Source of the DNA: an uncultured Clostridia bacterium
Lineage (GTDB): Bacteria; Bacillota; Clostridia; Oscillospirales; Oscillospiraceae
Assembly (NCBI GenBank): GCA_947572235.1
Contig: CANPBB010000013.1
Coordinates: 1-38,264 of the forward strand
DNA: 38,264 nt
Direction: 5' to 3'
Every line of letters begins with the position of its first letter. Positions within the stretch are counted from its first letter, which is position 1. Shown here piece after piece: positions 1 through 7,261 of the stretch. The translations under genes were made by a program, and so were the position numbers. A model generated the notes under the pieces. It searched no databases. It was not told where the DNA came from and saw nothing but the letters and a program-made list of their open reading frames with translations.

Positions 1-248
1 GTGTACCCCACTGGGTAAATGGGGATCTGGGAGATCAGCCCCACCCGTCGGTTCCGGCCAATGACCACCTCCCCGCTGTCACAGCGGAGCTCCCCGGTAA
101 GAATCTTGAAAAGCGTGGTCTTTCCCGCGCCATTGCGGCCCAGAAGCCCTACCCGCTCTCCAGCCTGAATCTGAAAGGTCAGGCCATCCAATATGTTGCT
201 GCCAATCTCGAAGGATTTGACAACATTGCTGACTGCAATATCTACCAT
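1..248 (-). CDS. ABC-F family ATPase, N-terminal part (cut by window edge)
   Basis: The gene reads leftwards out of the window, so only the first 82 residues are present. They contain a Walker A motif (GRNGAGKTT) about 36 residues in, followed by LTGEL and a VGLISQ stretch that resembles the Q-loop region of ABC-F proteins (duplicated ATPase domains, no membrane segments, acting on ribosomes). The ATG at 248 has a GGAAA-type site just upstream. It lies 51 bp downstream of murF on the same strand and may be co-transcribed with it. With only the first third of one ATPase domain visible, an ordinary ABC transporter ATPase cannot be excluded. Confidence 0.7.
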   Translation of the reverse strand, partial: MVDIAVSNVVKSFEIGSNILDGLTFQIQAGERVGLLGRNGAGKTTLFKILTGELRCDSGEVVIGRNRRVGLISQIPIYPVGY

Positions 249-299
249 GGCATTTCCTTTTATCTCATTTCCGCCCCGTCCAAAGCGGCACGGAGCGCG

Positions 300-1646
300 T
301 TATCGGTTCTGAAGCGCCTCCACAATGCGCTCAAAGTGCATAAAGTGGCTGGCCTTTACACCCGTTACCGTACCGGGCTGAAAGGCCTCCTCCGGCAGGT
401 CCGATAGGAAGTCATCCACAGTGGGGTACCACTTGGCCGGCAGGGGGCTGGCCCCCTCAGCCATATACTTGGCATTCTTCCCCACGGCGATGACAAAGCC
501 GATCCCCAAGTCCCGGGCCAAAGCCCCCATCTCACGGTGGATCTGCGCCGCCTGCTCCCCCAGCTCCCCCATGTCCCCCATGATGGCCACTGTCCGCTCT
601 CCCTTGGAGAGCACCTGCAGCATAGCAGTCATAGCGTGGGGATTAGCGTTATAGCAGTCATCCAAGATCACCCGGTGGTCGCTCAGATGGATCAGACGCA
701 GTCTGGACCCGGTGGGCTGATAGTCCGCCACACCGGCGATGATCTCCTCCTCCGTGAGACCCAGCAGCTCCCCGATGGCCGCGGCCATAGCGGCAGCATA
801 GACCATATGGGTGCCGAAGGCGGGAATTTCCAAGTGGTATGCCGCCTTGGCGGTGGTCACTGTGCAGCGCACCCCGCCAAACCCCCGGTCCTCTACCTCG
901 CTGACACGCACCTGACAGTTCTCCCCATAGCCGCAACGCAGTGTGGCAAAGGGCAGGTTCAATTTGTTCAGCAGGGGATCGTCCCCATTGAGAATCACCG
1001 TCCCATCGGCCTTCAGGTTCTCAAAAATCTCCGACTTGGCCCTGAGAATCCCCTCCCGACTGCCCAGCAGCTCCACATGGACATCCCCAATGTTGGTGAT
1101 CACAGCAATGTCGGGCCGGATCATCTCCCCAGCGTAGCGAATCTCCCCAAGCCGGTCCATACCGCTCTCCACCACCGCCGCCCAGTGCTCTGTGCTCAGC
1201 CGCAGCAGCGTCAAAGGCACACCGATGGCGTTGTTGAGGTTCCCCTCGGTGAATAAGGTCTCTCCGTGCCGGCGGAGCACCGCCGCCGCCATCTCCTTGG
1301 TGGTGGTCTTTCCCACACTGCCGGTGATCTGCACCACCGGCAGGCAGAACCGGCCCCGGTAAGCTGAGGCCAGATTTTTCAGCGCCAATAGGGTATCCGG
1401 CACCAAGATATAGAACCGGTCCTCCCGCCGGGTCTCCGGCAGACGGGCGCAGAGACATCCCGCCGCCCCGGCAGACAGGGAGGCATTGATGTAGCTGTGG
1501 CCGTCAAATCTCTCCCCGATCAGGGGGACAAACAGGCACCCCGGCTGGATACTGCGGCTGTCAGTGGAAACGGCGGAGGCCATCCCCTCTCCATAAAGTG
1601 TCCCGCCTGCGGCGGCGGCGATCTCCTGTGCGGTCATGGGTATCAT
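300..1646 (-). CDS. murF: UDP-N-acetylmuramoyl-tripeptide--D-alanyl-D-alanine ligase
   Basis: MurF is the last cytoplasmic amino-acid ligase of peptidoglycan precursor synthesis; it adds D-Ala-D-Ala to UDP-MurNAc-tripeptide using ATP. The 448-residue length is normal. Visible marks are the Mur-ligase N-terminal fold (TDSR, then LFVPLIGERFDGH), the ATP loop GSVGKTTT at about residues 109-116, EGNLNNAIGVPLTLL, the central ITNIGDVHVELLGS segment, and DDCYNANPHAM in the C-terminal domain. The ATG at 1646 overlaps the ddl stop codon in an ATGA junction, with a GGGAAG site a few bases upstream, so it is translationally coupled to ddl, which makes its substrate. Confidence 0.96.
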   Translation of the reverse strand: MIPMTAQEIAAAAGGTLYGEGMASAVSTDSRSIQPGCLFVPLIGERFDGHSYINASLSAGAAGCLCARLPETRREDRFYILVPDTLLALKNLASAYRGRFCLPVVQITGSVGKTTTKEMAAAVLRRHGETLFTEGNLNNAIGVPLTLLRLSTEHWAAVVESGMDRLGEIRYAGEMIRPDIAVITNIGDVHVELLGSREGILRAKSEIFENLKADGTVILNGDDPLLNKLNLPFATLRCGYGENCQVRVSEVEDRGFGGVRCTVTTAKAAYHLEIPAFGTHMVYAAAMAAAIGELLGLTEEEIIAGVADYQPTGSRLRLIHLSDHRVILDDCYNANPHAMTAMLQVLSKGERTVAIMGDMGELGEQAAQIHREMGALARDLGIGFVIAVGKNAKYMAEGASPLPAKWYPTVDDFLSDLPEEAFQPGTVTGVKASHFMHFERIVEALQNR

Positions 1647-2704
1647 AGACTTCCCTTTCTTGCCTCAATCGACAGACGAACGATCTCTTCACAAAGGTCC
1701 TCATAACACATTCCTGCGGCGGCGGCCTCCTTGGGCAGAAGGCTGGCAGCTGTCATTCCCGGCAGGGTGTTGATTTCCAAACACCAAGGGTTCCCCGCCC
1801 CATCCAAAATAAAATCCGTTCGGGAATACACCGTAATCCCCAACGTCTGGTGAAGCGCCAAAGCCTGCTCTCCCATCATCCGCCATTGCTCGTCGGTGAT
1901 AGGCGCAGGGCAAAGCTCCGAGGCCCCGCCGGCCTGATACTTGGCCACATAGTCAAAGTAGGCGCCGGACTTGGGGATCATCTCCACCGCCGGCAGGTAC
2001 CGGTCCCCTAAAACGCCCACTGTGATGTCCCGGCCCCGGATCTTCTCCTCCGCCACGATGTGACCGCCGTAGCGCAGCAACGCAAAGAGGGCCGTCTCCA
2101 GCTCCCCGGCGGTCTCCGGCAGAGCCATGCCAAGGGAGGAACCGCCGTTGATACATTTCACCGCGCAGGGCAATGGAATCTCCGCCGTCAAGGCGGAAAT
2201 CTCCGCTTCGGTGTATGTAATCTCCCGCCAAGAGGGGGTGGGGATATGCAGCCGCTCCATCACATGCTTGGTCTGGGCCTTATCCATGGCCATGGCAGAG
2301 CTGAGATACCCCGCCCCGGTGTAGGGGATGCCCAAGAGGTCAAAAGCAGCCTGCACCCTGCCGTCCTCGCCGCAGGCGCCGTGGAGGGCCAAAAACACGA
2401 TGTCCGCCAAGGTGCATATCTCCAGCACATCCCGGCCGAAAAGGCTGGCGCCTCCCCCCCGCCGCTGGGCGCGGACTGCCGTCAGATCTGGCTCCTGCTC
2501 CCCCAAGCTCCCCTCTTGGATCAGGCCATCGGGGGCATCGAAGAGAACAGAGAGATCCCCCACTCGCTCCTCCACCCCTAAAAACATATCCACCAGCACA
2601 GCCCGGTGGCCCCGCCGGCGCAGCGCCCGGCAGATCTCCCGTCCAGAGGCCAAGGAGACATTCCTCTCCGGGGAGAGCCCGCCGCACAGCACGACAATTT
2701 TCAT
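1643..2704 (-). CDS. ddl: D-alanine--D-alanine ligase
   Basis: An ATP-grasp ligase that joins two D-alanines; the dipeptide is the substrate of the MurF encoded immediately downstream. Motifs seen are LCGGLSPERNVSLASG at the N-terminus, LHGACGEDG, DKAQTKHVM, GGSSLGM, and the metal-binding TDFILDGAGNPWCLEINTLPGMT near the C-terminus (written here as two adjoining motifs: TDFILD and EINTLPGM). The FDYVAKY stretch keeps the tyrosine typical of D-Ala-D-Ala ligases rather than the features of VanA-type D-Ala-D-Lac enzymes, so no vancomycin-resistance role is inferred. The start at 2704 (MKIVVLCGG) is preferred over an upstream in-frame ATG because GGAAGGGG lies six bases before it. The stop overlaps the murF start. 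Confidence 0.95.
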   Translation of the reverse strand: MKIVVLCGGLSPERNVSLASGREICRALRRRGHRAVLVDMFLGVEERVGDLSVLFDAPDGLIQEGSLGEQEPDLTAVRAQRRGGGASLFGRDVLEICTLADIVFLALHGACGEDGRVQAAFDLLGIPYTGAGYLSSAMAMDKAQTKHVMERLHIPTPSWREITYTEAEISALTAEIPLPCAVKCINGGSSLGMALPETAGELETALFALLRYGGHIVAEEKIRGRDITVGVLGDRYLPAVEMIPKSGAYFDYVAKYQAGGASELCPAPITDEQWRMMGEQALALHQTLGITVYSRTDFILDGAGNPWCLEINTLPGMTAASLLPKEAAAAGMCYEDLCEEIVRLSIEARKGSL

Positions 2705-2759
2705 AGAGCACCCCTTCCTGCACGGGGAGAGGCCCCGCAAACATAATCAATTAGAGTAT

Positions 2760-2788
2760 AGTATATCATCCTTCCATGGGAAATACAA
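2760..2788 (-). promoter_or_regulatory. Sigma-A-type promoter for ddl-murF
   Basis: On the minus strand, TTGTAT (2788-2783) is followed after 17 bp by TATACT (2765-2760). The predicted transcript starts about 50 bp before the ddl ATG. It lies between the terminator of the upstream gene and ddl, so the cell-wall pair has its own promoter. Confidence 0.7.
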
Positions 2789-2799
2789 CCAGAACGGAC

Positions 2800-2830
2800 A
2801 AAAAAACAACACCGGGGAAAATCCCCGATG
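2800..2830 (-). terminator. Rho-independent terminator of the HExxH gene
   Basis: Read on the minus strand, a 9-bp stem (2830-2822 with 2818-2810, one G-T pair, three-base loop) is followed within a few bases by a run of T (2806-2800). It separates the HExxH gene from ddl. Confidence 0.75.
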
Positions 2831-2913
2831 CTGTTAAGCCTATAAAGATGCATACACATGTCAGCAGGTGCGAAGAGCCGACATATCCTCCCGTCTAAAA
2901 TACCGCCGTCATT

Positions 2914-3711
2914 TCAGGCAAAACACTCAAACGGAGTGCGGGACTTCTGAAGATTCATCTCCGTCTGCTCCTGCTCCTGCTGAGGATTGGCCTTGGTCGT
3001 GGTGCGGGTGGTGCCGCCGGAGATAAACACATCGCCGCACTCAGGACAGATATCCGTGTGCAGTGTCACAGACTGCTGCACCACTCTGCGGTCCTCCCGC
3101 TGGGCCTTGGCCTGCTCCCGAACCACATGCTCCATCTCGTGGCCGCGGACAGCGGAGGCCGCCTGCTCCGGGGCGATGTTGGTGGGATTCTTGAAGGAAA
3201 CGCCGGGGTCATCAGACCCGTCTTGGTACTTACGGTTCTTGCAGGTCTGACACTCAGCCTCCTCCATCACCTCTTGGGCGGACTTGGCCTCCTCCTCGGT
3301 CCGGAGCGCATTTTGCGCCTCCTCAGAGAAGGGGAATGTCTTCCTCTCCCCCTCCTCCATCCGCTTGCCGGCCATCGCCTGACGGCTGTCCCGGCCAATG
3401 TTCACCAGCTCTTGGAACTCCTCCCCGGTGAGCGTGCGGATGCGGCCCCGGATGGCCATCTCCGCCGGATCAGTCCCCTCCCGGAGGGCGGGCAGGGTCA
3501 AAGCGGACTGCGCAGACGGAGCGGCTTGCTCGCCGGGATAGACTGCGGCGGCGGACCAAGGACTTCTGGCACCGGCGGTGGGTGCCTGAACGGCCTTGGC
3601 CGGCTGGACCGGCTCCACGGGGAGGTTGGCCTTCCCGGTAGGGGCGGCGTAGGTGCGCAGGGCATAGGGATTCTTATATGTCTGAGTGGAGAATGAGATG
3701 GCACCAATCAT
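2914..3711 (-). CDS. Putative zinc metallopeptidase-like protein with HEMEH and two CxxC motifs
   Basis: 265 residues. The first ~130 are low-complexity, rich in Ala and Pro, with no signal peptide or membrane segment. The C-terminal half carries CQTC at 154-157, a RKYQDGSDDPGVSFK stretch, an HExxH zinc-peptidase signature (HEMEH, 191-195) and CPEC at 222-225, followed by SGGTTRTTTK. The layout recalls SprA-related putative metallopeptidases and a conserved clostridial hypothetical family; no substrate is known to me. The ATG at 3711 has an AGGATG site seven bases upstream. The gene has its own promoter and terminator, so it is a single-gene unit. HExxH and the paired cysteines suggest metal binding, but peptidase activity is inference. 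Confidence 0.75.
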   Translation of the reverse strand: MIGAISFSTQTYKNPYALRTYAAPTGKANLPVEPVQPAKAVQAPTAGARSPWSAAAVYPGEQAAPSAQSALTLPALREGTDPAEMAIRGRIRTLTGEEFQELVNIGRDSRQAMAGKRMEEGERKTFPFSEEAQNALRTEEEAKSAQEVMEEAECQTCKNRKYQDGSDDPGVSFKNPTNIAPEQAASAVRGHEMEHVVREQAKAQREDRRVVQQSVTLHTDICPECGDVFISGGTTRTTTKANPQQEQEQTEMNLQKSRTPFECFA

Positions 3712-3752
3712 GGCAGATCATCCTTTTATCAGAAAATTTTGTATTTGTTTAT

Positions 3753-3780
3753 AGTATAGCAAATACTGTGGAAATGTCAA
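3753..3780 (-). promoter_or_regulatory. Sigma-A promoter for the HExxH gene
   Basis: On the minus strand, TTGACA (3780-3775), 16 bp, TATACT (3758-3753), with a TGC before the -10 (extended -10). About 42 bp before the start codon. Confidence 0.8.
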
Positions 3781-3830
3781 TGGGCGTTTTCTCTCCGCTG
3801 TCCTCCCCCACTGGCCTCTTCCGCAATCTG

Positions 3831-3872
3831 CTAAAAAACTATGCGCACAATAAGGTGCGCATAGTTTTTTAG
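3831..3872. terminator. Bidirectional terminator, perfect 18-bp stem
   Basis: 3831-3848 and 3855-3872 are exact inverted complements around a six-base loop; the outer part of the stem is A6/T6, giving a U tract in either direction. It begins two bases beyond the glycosyltransferase stop codon and most likely ends that transcript. Confidence 0.85.
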
Positions 3873-3873
3873 A

Positions 3874-5061
3874 TCACATATGCAGCGCAGCCGTCTGCCG
3901 CCCTGTGTGTACCACAGCGTGCCACTTCTTGGTGTCCTTAAACAGCGATACCACTTGCAGCGGTAGCCACGACGCCATAAACACAGGAAAAACCAGCACC
4001 GCCGGCAGCATTCCCCGCAGACCGTAGCCGCCCAGCAGGCACAGCACCATCCCCAACAGCACCGTTCCCAAATAAGACACTGGCAGCAGGCAGAGGAGCG
4101 GCACCGCATACTCCTCCCCAAGCAGAGCCAAGTTTAAGAGCAGGAGAATCCCGCTCACCGCTTGGGCAAAGGGCATCATCAGGAACATGGTCATGTCCCA
4201 GCGGAGCATGGGGCGGGGACTGCGAGCCCCCCACAGGCTGCCCAGCTCTTGCCGTGCCACCTGCATCACACCGCTGCACCAGCGTTTGCGCTGGCGGAGG
4301 GACAGCAGAAAGCTGTTGGGGGCCTCATCGTAAGTCAGAGCTCCGCTGACCCAGTGGACCCGATACCCTAAGCGGGCACACTGGGCGGAGAACTCCGCGT
4401 CCTCGGCGATGGTGCTGGTGTTCCAGCCGCCCATGGCCTCGATCACCTCCCGATGGACGGCGAAACCTGTACCCACCAGCTTGGCGGAGAGGCCGCAGGC
4501 CGAGCGGGGACGGTTAAAGATCCAGTCAAAAGAGGTAAAGTAGAGCCCATAGCACCCAGCCACGCCGCTCTCCCGGGCGTTGGCAGTCATCATCCGGGAC
4601 TTGCACACCCGGGCCCCGGCCACAAAGGCATCATTCATCCGGGATAGAAAGTCCGGATCGGCCACATTGTCCGCGTCAAAGACCACATAGGCGTCGTACC
4701 CCCGGCGGCGCAGCTGGGCGATGGCCTGATGGAGGGCGGCGCCCTTGCTCTGGACGCCGGCAAGGCAGTGGATGATCTCCGCGCCGGCGGCGGCCGCGGC
4801 GGCCTCAGTATTGTCCGTACAGTTGTTGGGGGCCACAAAGACATCCCGCAGCGCCGCTGGGTAGTTTTGACTGAGGATGCTGGCGACTAAGTTCCCAATC
4901 ACCGCCTCCTCATTCCGGGCGGCTACAATCACTGCAAAGCGGGTCTGGGGTGGGACAATCGGATAGGCCCTCCGCTTTTTCAGGTTGAAAATCGCCACAC
5001 AGGCGAAATAAACAGTAAAGATCTTCAAAAACAGCATCAAGGCCATAACAAAAGTTTCCAT
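3874..5061 (-). CDS. Membrane-bound family 2 glycosyltransferase
   Basis: 395 residues. One N-terminal membrane helix (about 5-25) precedes a GT-A domain of the processive GT2 type (NodC/IcaA/BcsA-like): VIVAARNEE near 44-52, a DAD metal-binding motif at 129-131, AEDAE with the putative catalytic Asp near 221, and QRKRW (QxxRW) at 257-261. Three to four membrane helices follow. Such enzymes polymerise and often export a beta-linked polysaccharide; the sugar cannot be read from sequence. The ATG at 5061 has AGGAGG nine bases upstream; the ATG at 5067 sits only three bases from it and is less likely. Its promoter shares an operator-like repeat with the response-regulator gene, so it may belong to that regulon. 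Confidence 0.88.
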   Translation of the reverse strand: METFVMALMLFLKIFTVYFACVAIFNLKKRRAYPIVPPQTRFAVIVAARNEEAVIGNLVASILSQNYPAALRDVFVAPNNCTDNTEAAAAAAGAEIIHCLAGVQSKGAALHQAIAQLRRRGYDAYVVFDADNVADPDFLSRMNDAFVAGARVCKSRMMTANARESGVAGCYGLYFTSFDWIFNRPRSACGLSAKLVGTGFAVHREVIEAMGGWNTSTIAEDAEFSAQCARLGYRVHWVSGALTYDEAPNSFLLSLRQRKRWCSGVMQVARQELGSLWGARSPRPMLRWDMTMFLMMPFAQAVSGILLLLNLALLGEEYAVPLLCLLPVSYLGTVLLGMVLCLLGGYGLRGMLPAVLVFPVFMASWLPLQVVSLFKDTKKWHAVVHTGRQTAALHM

Positions 5062-5127
5062 ACCCATATACCTCCTTGAGGGGGTGTTTCTATCTGGCGT
5101 AAAGGTGTAGAAAGGTGGTATGGTCAC

Positions 5128-5183
5128 AGCATAGCAGAGATTTCTTAAGTTCCAAGATGCGAGTTGTTTAAGATTCTATTAAG
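5128..5183 (-). promoter_or_regulatory. Glycosyltransferase promoter with 11-bp direct-repeat operator
   Basis: On the minus strand, TTGGAA (5155-5150), 16 bp, TATGCT (5133-5128) with an extended TGC. Upstream lie two repeats, CTTAATA (5183-5177) and CTTAAAC (5172-5166), spaced 11 bp as OmpR-family regulators bind. The proximal repeat ends exactly 32 bp before the -10, the same distance as at the traX promoter and one base less than at the response-regulator promoter. Confidence 0.65.
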
Positions 5184-5247
5184 ATTGCCGTCGCCATCCT
5201 ATGGGCTTGTCAGACACCTCTTTTGTCCTCAAGAATAGAATAGTGTA

Positions 5248-5320
5248 AAGGTCCCCCGCCTTGAACACCGGGACCTTATCCTAAGAAAGGAGGATGATCG
5301 GGGGAGCTTCCTTCCCCGAT
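5248..5320 (+). promoter_or_regulatory. Structured leader with a hairpin between Shine-Dalgarno and start codon
   Basis: A first stem pairs 5248-5255 with 5270-5277. AAAGGAGG (5286-5293) is then followed by a 10-bp stem, 5297-5306 with 5311-5320 (one G-U pair, CUUC loop). The start codon is at 5328, 34 bases from the Shine-Dalgarno in linear terms but only about 10 if the hairpin is looped out. No U tract follows the hairpin, so it is not a terminator. Confidence 0.6.
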
Positions 5321-5327
5321 TGACCAT

Positions 5328-6239
5328 ATGGCAAAATCTGATCCCAATGAACCCATGATCCCCCTCCCCAACCTCGGCGAGGGCGGCCCCGTCTACGACC
5401 CCAGCCAAGACGCGGTGATCCCCCTCCCCAACCCCGGTGAGGGCGGCCCCGTCTACGATCCCAGTCAGGACGCGGTGATCCCCCTCCCCAACCCCGGCGA
5501 GGGCGGCCCTGTCTACGATCCCAGTCAGGACGCGGTGATCCCCCTTCCCAACCCCGGCGAGGGCGGCCCTGTCTATGATCCCGGCTTTACCGCGCCGGTG
5601 CGCTACGCCGCGGTACGTTTCCTGAACGCTGCCTACGGCTACGGTCCCTTCCGGATCCGGATCAACCGCACGCGGGTGGTCGGCTATCTGAGCTTTGCCG
5701 CTGTCTCCGCCTATGGCCGGGTCCCCAGCGGCTACCAGACCGTCACCGTCACCAGCACCGACGGCTATGTGTACATCCAAAAAACCCTCCCCTTCGAGGC
5801 AGGCGTCCGCTCCACGGTAGCCATCATCAATACCGCCGGCGGTCTGGACCTGCTTCAGATCCCCGACGCGAACTACCGCCCCAGCGGCGGCTACGGCAGC
5901 TTCCGCGTCAGCAACTTGGCCTACAACAGCCGCCCCATGGACGTACTTCTGGCTGATGGCCGTGTGGTCTATGCCGATGTACGCTACAAGGAGACCACCG
6001 TCTTCAAGCGCATCCGCCCCGGCGAATACGAGTTCCTCTTTGCCGAGACCAATCAAGCACCCATGCCCATCAGCTTTGACATTGAAACACTGGACAGCGC
6101 GTTTTTAGGGGAGTATCCAGTCCCCAATATGGTGGCATCGCTGTACCTCAATGTACGCCGCAGCCGTATCTATACGGTATATCTCCTCAGCAGCGGCAGA
6201 GGAACAAATAATATCCAAACCATGGTCGTCATCGACTAA
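5328..6239 (+). CDS. DUF4397-type protein with N-terminal IPLPNPGEGGPVYDP repeats
   Basis: 303 residues, no signal peptide or membrane helix. Residues 10-89 are four tandem 20-residue units of the form (V/M)IPLPNPGEGGPVYDPSQDA, encoded by nearly identical 60-bp DNA repeats (5355-5594). The remainder contains one or two beta-rich DUF4397 modules: RYAAVRFLNAAYGYGPFRI near 93, and SFRVSNLAYNSRPMDVLLADG near 195. DUF4397 domains occur in bacterial surface and spore-associated proteins; the role here is unknown. No better in-frame start exists upstream, because a stop at 5295 closes the frame, so the ATG at 5328 is firm despite its distant ribosome binding site. It is a single-gene unit with its own terminator. 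Confidence 0.82.
   Translation: MAKSDPNEPMIPLPNLGEGGPVYDPSQDAVIPLPNPGEGGPVYDPSQDAVIPLPNPGEGGPVYDPSQDAVIPLPNPGEGGPVYDPGFTAPVRYAAVRFLNAAYGYGPFRIRINRTRVVGYLSFAAVSAYGRVPSGYQTVTVTSTDGYVYIQKTLPFEAGVRSTVAIINTAGGLDLLQIPDANYRPSGGYGSFRVSNLAYNSRPMDVLLADGRVVYADVRYKETTVFKRIRPGEYEFLFAETNQAPMPISFDIETLDSAFLGEYPVPNMVASLYLNVRRSRIYTVYLLSSGRGTNNIQTMVVID
5355..5594 (+). repeat. Four tandem 60-bp coding repeats
   Basis: Four in-frame units of 60 bp encode the 20-residue repeat of the DUF4397 protein. Units 2-4 differ mostly by single silent changes, which implies recent slippage or recombination. The last unit degenerates at its end (GFTA instead of SQDA). Confidence 0.9.
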
Positions 6240-6262
6240 GCATCCAAATAGAGGGCTTCGCC

Positions 6263-6300
6263 ACGCTGGGTCTGTCCGCTGGGACAGACCCAGCGTTTTG
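6263..6300 (+). terminator. Rho-independent terminator after the DUF4397 gene
   Basis: A perfect 15-bp stem (6263-6277 with 6282-6296, loop GCTG) is followed by TTTT. It isolates the DUF4397 gene from the two-component operon. Confidence 0.88.
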
Positions 6301-6304
6301 CCGC

Positions 6305-6361
6305 CTTAAAACTTTCTTAAACTTCCCGCCTCTTTTATCTTAAAACGTTCTGTGTTACAAT
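6305..6361 (+). promoter_or_regulatory. Two-component operon promoter with CTTAAAC direct repeats
   Basis: CTTAAAA (6305-6311) and CTTAAAC (6316-6322) are 11 bp apart, 33 bp upstream of a TACAAT -10 (6356-6361). No good -35 is present, as expected for an activator-dependent promoter. This is consistent with autoregulation by the response regulator that follows. Confidence 0.6.
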
Positions 6362-6386
6362 ACCCAAGAAAGGTGGGAGAAACTCT

Positions 6387-7079
6387 ATGACCAACGTACT
6401 GATCTGCGACGACGAGCGGGACATTGTGTCCGCTCTGAAAATCTACCTCTCCTCTGAGGGGTACAACCTCTTTGAGGCCTATACTGGTCGGGAGGCCATC
6501 GACATTGTGCGGAAAAACGAGATCCATCTCATATTGATGGACATCATGATGCCCGAGCTGGACGGCATCTCCGCCACCGCCAAGCTCCGGGAGGAGTGCA
6601 ACGTACCCATTATCCTCCTCACCGCCAAGAGCGAGGACACCGACAAGGTGTTAGGACTCAATGTAGGGGCAGACGACTACATCACCAAGCCCTTCAACCC
6701 TGTGGAGGTGTTAGCCCGCGTCCGCAGCCAGCTCCGCCGGTATACCAGCTTAGGAGGCATCGCCCAGAAGCCCAGCCGGGTGGTCATCGGCGGCATTGTC
6801 TTGGACGATGAGGCCAAGACTGTCACCGTAGACGGCGACAGTGTAAGTTTGACGCCTATGGAGTATAACATTCTGTCTCTGCTCATGCAGCACCCAGGCC
6901 GTGTGTATTCCTCCGCCCAGATCTACGAACAGGTGTGGAACGAGAGCGCTATGGGTTCCGAGAGCGCTGTAGCCGTTCACATTCGCCACCTCAGAGAGAA
7001 GATTGAGATCACCCCCTCGGAACCCAGATACTTAAAGGTTGTCTGGGGCTTGGGCTATAAAATTGAGCCCCAGAGCTAA
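6387..7079 (+). CDS. OmpR-family response regulator
   Basis: 230 residues: a receiver domain (1-118) with the acidic pair DDE at 8-10, phospho-acceptor Asp52 in LILMDIMMPELDG, TAK near 80 and the ITKPF lysine near 101, then a winged-helix DNA-binding domain (about 130-228) ending in YLKVVWGLGYKIE. The VHIRHLREKIE recognition region resembles VanR/WalR-type regulators. An AGGTGGGAG site precedes the ATG. It is the first gene of an operon with a 28-residue peptide gene and the sensor kinase. Direct-repeat operators at its own promoter, the glycosyltransferase promoter and the traX promoter are the likely targets (inference). Confidence 0.94.
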   Translation: MTNVLICDDERDIVSALKIYLSSEGYNLFEAYTGREAIDIVRKNEIHLILMDIMMPELDGISATAKLREECNVPIILLTAKSEDTDKVLGLNVGADDYITKPFNPVEVLARVRSQLRRYTSLGGIAQKPSRVVIGGIVLDDEAKTVTVDGDSVSLTPMEYNILSLLMQHPGRVYSSAQIYEQVWNESAMGSESAVAVHIRHLREKIEITPSEPRYLKVVWGLGYKIEPQS

Positions 7080-7097
7080 TTTTGCCGCGCACCCGCT

Positions 7098-7115
7098 TGA
7101 AATCTGAGGGTTTCA
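7098..7115. repeat. Short palindrome, GAAATCTG-GGATTTC family (copy 1)
   Basis: TGAAATCTGAGGGTTTCA, an imperfect palindrome in the gap between the response-regulator gene and the small peptide gene. Similar palindromes occur at 9127, 16530 and 22435. Confidence 0.55.
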
Positions 7116-7174
7116 GGTAAGAGAATTTTTGACACCCTTGCGGTACCCCTAATTATAAATGGAGGGAATTCCCA

Positions 7175-7261
7175 ATGAAAAAACTGCTTCGTATTCTGAT
7201 CCCCTTGTCCCTTGTCGCGGCCGGACTGCTCTATCTGACGGGAAAGCGGGATGAGTTTTGA
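7175..7261 (+). CDS. 28-residue single-span membrane peptide coupled to the kinase
   Basis: A short frame encoding MKKLLRILIPLSLVAAGLL plus YLTGKRDEF: a basic N-terminus, one hydrophobic span of about 17 residues, and a charged tail. GGAGGG lies eight bases before its ATG, a strong site. Its TGA overlaps the kinase ATG in a TGATG junction, and the kinase has no convincing ribosome binding site of its own, so translation of the peptide should deliver ribosomes to the kinase. Function could be pure coupling, or a small membrane modulator of the sensor as known for other two-component systems. No homologue is recognised. Confidence 0.7.
   Translation: MKKLLRILIPLSLVAAGLLYLTGKRDEF

Noticed and set aside
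5355-5594. Tandem 60-bp repeats as a CRISPR-like array
   Set aside because: The units are contiguous without spacers and are in frame within a protein gene.
1643-7079. A vancomycin-resistance locus (ddl with a VanR/VanS-like pair)
   Set aside because: The ligase keeps D-Ala-D-Ala features, there is no vanH or vanX, and the two-component system is separated by unrelated genes.
7129-7159. TTGACA-N19-TATAAA as a promoter for the small peptide and kinase
   Set aside because: The transcript would begin inside the peptide gene's Shine-Dalgarno, and the spacer is too long for an ordinary promoter.
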